From Paracoccus sp. MA (GTDB taxonomy: Bacteria > Pseudomonadota > Alphaproteobacteria > Rhodobacterales > Rhodobacteraceae): a stretch of DNA of 64,000 nucleotides. The stretch covers positions 1,036,001 through 1,100,000 of the forward strand of contig NZ_CP087598.1 of the NCBI RefSeq assembly GCF_020990385.1, given 5' to 3'. Positions 63,187 through 64,000 of this stretch are shown in pieces. Each line of letters opens with the position of its first letter. Position 1 is the stretch's first letter. A program made the translations under genes and the position numbers. A model generated the notes under the pieces. It was not told the origin of the DNA. It ran no database searches and saw only the letters and a list, made by a program, of their open reading frames with translations.

Positions 63187-64000
63187 TCATGCCAGCCTTT
63201 CGGCGATCTGCGGCGCGTAATAGGTCAGGATGCCGTCGCAGCCGGCGCGGCGGAAGGCGAGCAGGCTTTCGGCCACCACATCGCGCGACAGCCAGCCGTT
63301 GCGGATCGCGCCCTCGATCATCGCGTATTCGCCGCTGACCTGATAGGCGAAGGTCGGCGCCGCGAACTGGTCCCTGACCATGCGGCAGATGTCCAGATAG
63401 GGCATGCCGGGCTTGACCATGACCATGTCGGCGCCCTCGGAGAGGTCGCGGGCGACGCAGCGCATCGCCTCCTCGCGGTTCGCCGGGTTCACCTGATAGG
63501 TCTTCTTGTCGCCCACCAGCCGCCCCGAGGCGCCCACCGCGTCGCGGAACGGGCCATAGAAGCCGCTGGCGAATTTCGCCGCATAGGACAGGATCGCCAC
63601 GTCCTTGTGGCCGTTCGCCTCCAGCAGGCCGCGCAAGGCGCCGATGCGCCCGTCCATCATGTCCGAGGGGCCCAGGATATCCGCCCCCGCCTCGGCCTGA
63701 ACCAGCGCCATGCGGCCGAGCGCCTCGACCGTCTCGTCGTTCAGGATCACGCCGTCGCGCACCAGCCCGTCATGGCCGTTGGCGTTATAGGGGTCCAGCG
63801 CGACGTCGGTCATCACCGCCAGCTCGGGCGCGACCTGCTTGATGGCGCGGATGGCGCGGTTGCCGATGTTCTCGGGGTCCCAGGCGCGCTCGCAGCTCTC
63901 GGTCTTCAGGTCCGGATCGGAATGCGGAAAGATGCAGATCGCCGGGATGCCCAGCCGCATCGCGGTTTCCGCGGCGCGCTTCGCGCCGTCCAGCGTCAGC
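63187..64000 (-). CDS. hemB: Porphobilinogen synthase (delta-aminolevulinate dehydratase), partial
   Basis: The N terminus lies past the window edge; about 271 C-terminal residues are present. Active-site lysines are in AILSYAAKFASGFYGPFRDA and MVMVKPGMPYLDI. The metal and allosteric residues include DVALDPYNANGHDGLV, where the zinc-type cysteine triad is replaced by Asp/Ala, so this is a magnesium-type enzyme. It condenses two aminolevulinate molecules into porphobilinogen for heme. It ends with YQVSGEYAMIEGAIRNGWL and TYYAPQIAERL. Confidence 0.95.
   Translation of the reverse strand, partial: LTLDGAKRAAETAMRLGIPAICIFPHSDPDLKTESCERAWDPENIGNRAIRAIKQVAPELAVMTDVALDPYNANGHDGLVRDGVILNDETVEALGRMALVQAEAGADILGPSDMMDGRIGALRGLLEANGHKDVAILSYAAKFASGFYGPFRDAVGASGRLVGDKKTYQVNPANREEAMRCVARDLSEGADMVMVKPGMPYLDICRMVRDQFAAPTFAYQVSGEYAMIEGAIRNGWLSRDVVAESLLAFRRAGCDGILTYYAPQIAERLA

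Overview
The window is 64 kb of very GC-rich, densely packed alphaproteobacterial chromosome with many 1-8 base gene overlaps and no mobile-element genes, tRNA or rRNA that I can see. Several features point to Paracoccus or a close relative in the Rhodobacteraceae/Paracoccaceae. The ATP synthase Fo genes form a cluster separate from F1 and encode both b and b' subunits. A DUF1476 protein of the Paracoccus F1-ATPase zeta-inhibitor family is present. A cyoABCD/qox-type ba3 quinol oxidase operon has its own SURF1 gene. There is also a soluble NAD-linked molybdenum formate dehydrogenase (fds), a methylsuccinyl-CoA dehydrogenase of the ethylmalonyl-CoA pathway, and the alphaproteobacterial hprK-rapZ-EIIA-HPr signalling module. 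The species cannot be fixed from this alone.

Layout: 0-5 kb holds the cysE end, pyrD, a DUF952 gene, a periplasmic 5'-nucleotidase, a Hint-domain protein with a likely C-terminal frameshift, and an ArsR regulator. 5-8 kb is the Fo operon atpI-B-E-F'-F. 8-11 kb has an OmpA-like lipoprotein, an alkylguanine methyltransferase, endonuclease III and a PfkB/adenosine kinase-like gene. 11-18 kb is a leftward fatty-acid beta-oxidation cluster (two MerR regulators, acyl-CoA dehydrogenase, GST-like protein, thiolase, FadB). 18-22 kb has two hot-dog thioesterases, a MATE exporter, the zeta protein, purC and purS. 22-29 kb is a LysR gene followed by fdsGBA-fdhD-fdsD. 29-37 kb carries RNase R, pckA, hprK-rapZ-ptsM-ptsH, TetR and a DUF2852 protein. 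37-43 kb has gshA, an unknown membrane protein, a GNAT enzyme, dapE, a TauE/SafE permease and mcd. 43-50 kb is the quinol oxidase operon with surf1 and a divergent MFS symporter. 50-61 kb is a catabolic island: a MocR regulator and a Tpa-like aminotransferase on one strand, and on the other a branched-chain-type ABC transporter, an HyuC-like amidohydrolase, an M81/MlrC-like hydrolase and a GntR regulator. 61-64 kb has ssb, a lytic transglycosylase, a SYLF-domain lipoprotein and a partial hemB.

Energy metabolism dominates. The Fo genes and zeta serve ATP synthesis, the quinol oxidase serves aerobic respiration with an FNR-type box in its promoter region, and Fds turns formate into NADH. The beta-oxidation genes produce acetyl-CoA, Mcd serves acetyl-CoA assimilation and PckA serves gluconeogenesis.

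The most interesting non-standard signals are a family of dispersed palindromic intergenic elements whose arms share a GGGTATTTGGAAAACAGAG-like core (four loci), tandem LacI-type operator-like sites between pckA and hprK, and clear dyads upstream of the Hint gene, the DUF2852 gene and the fds operon. The best candidate for an undescribed metabolic system is the 49.7-61.0 kb catabolic island, whose substrate I cannot name from sequence.
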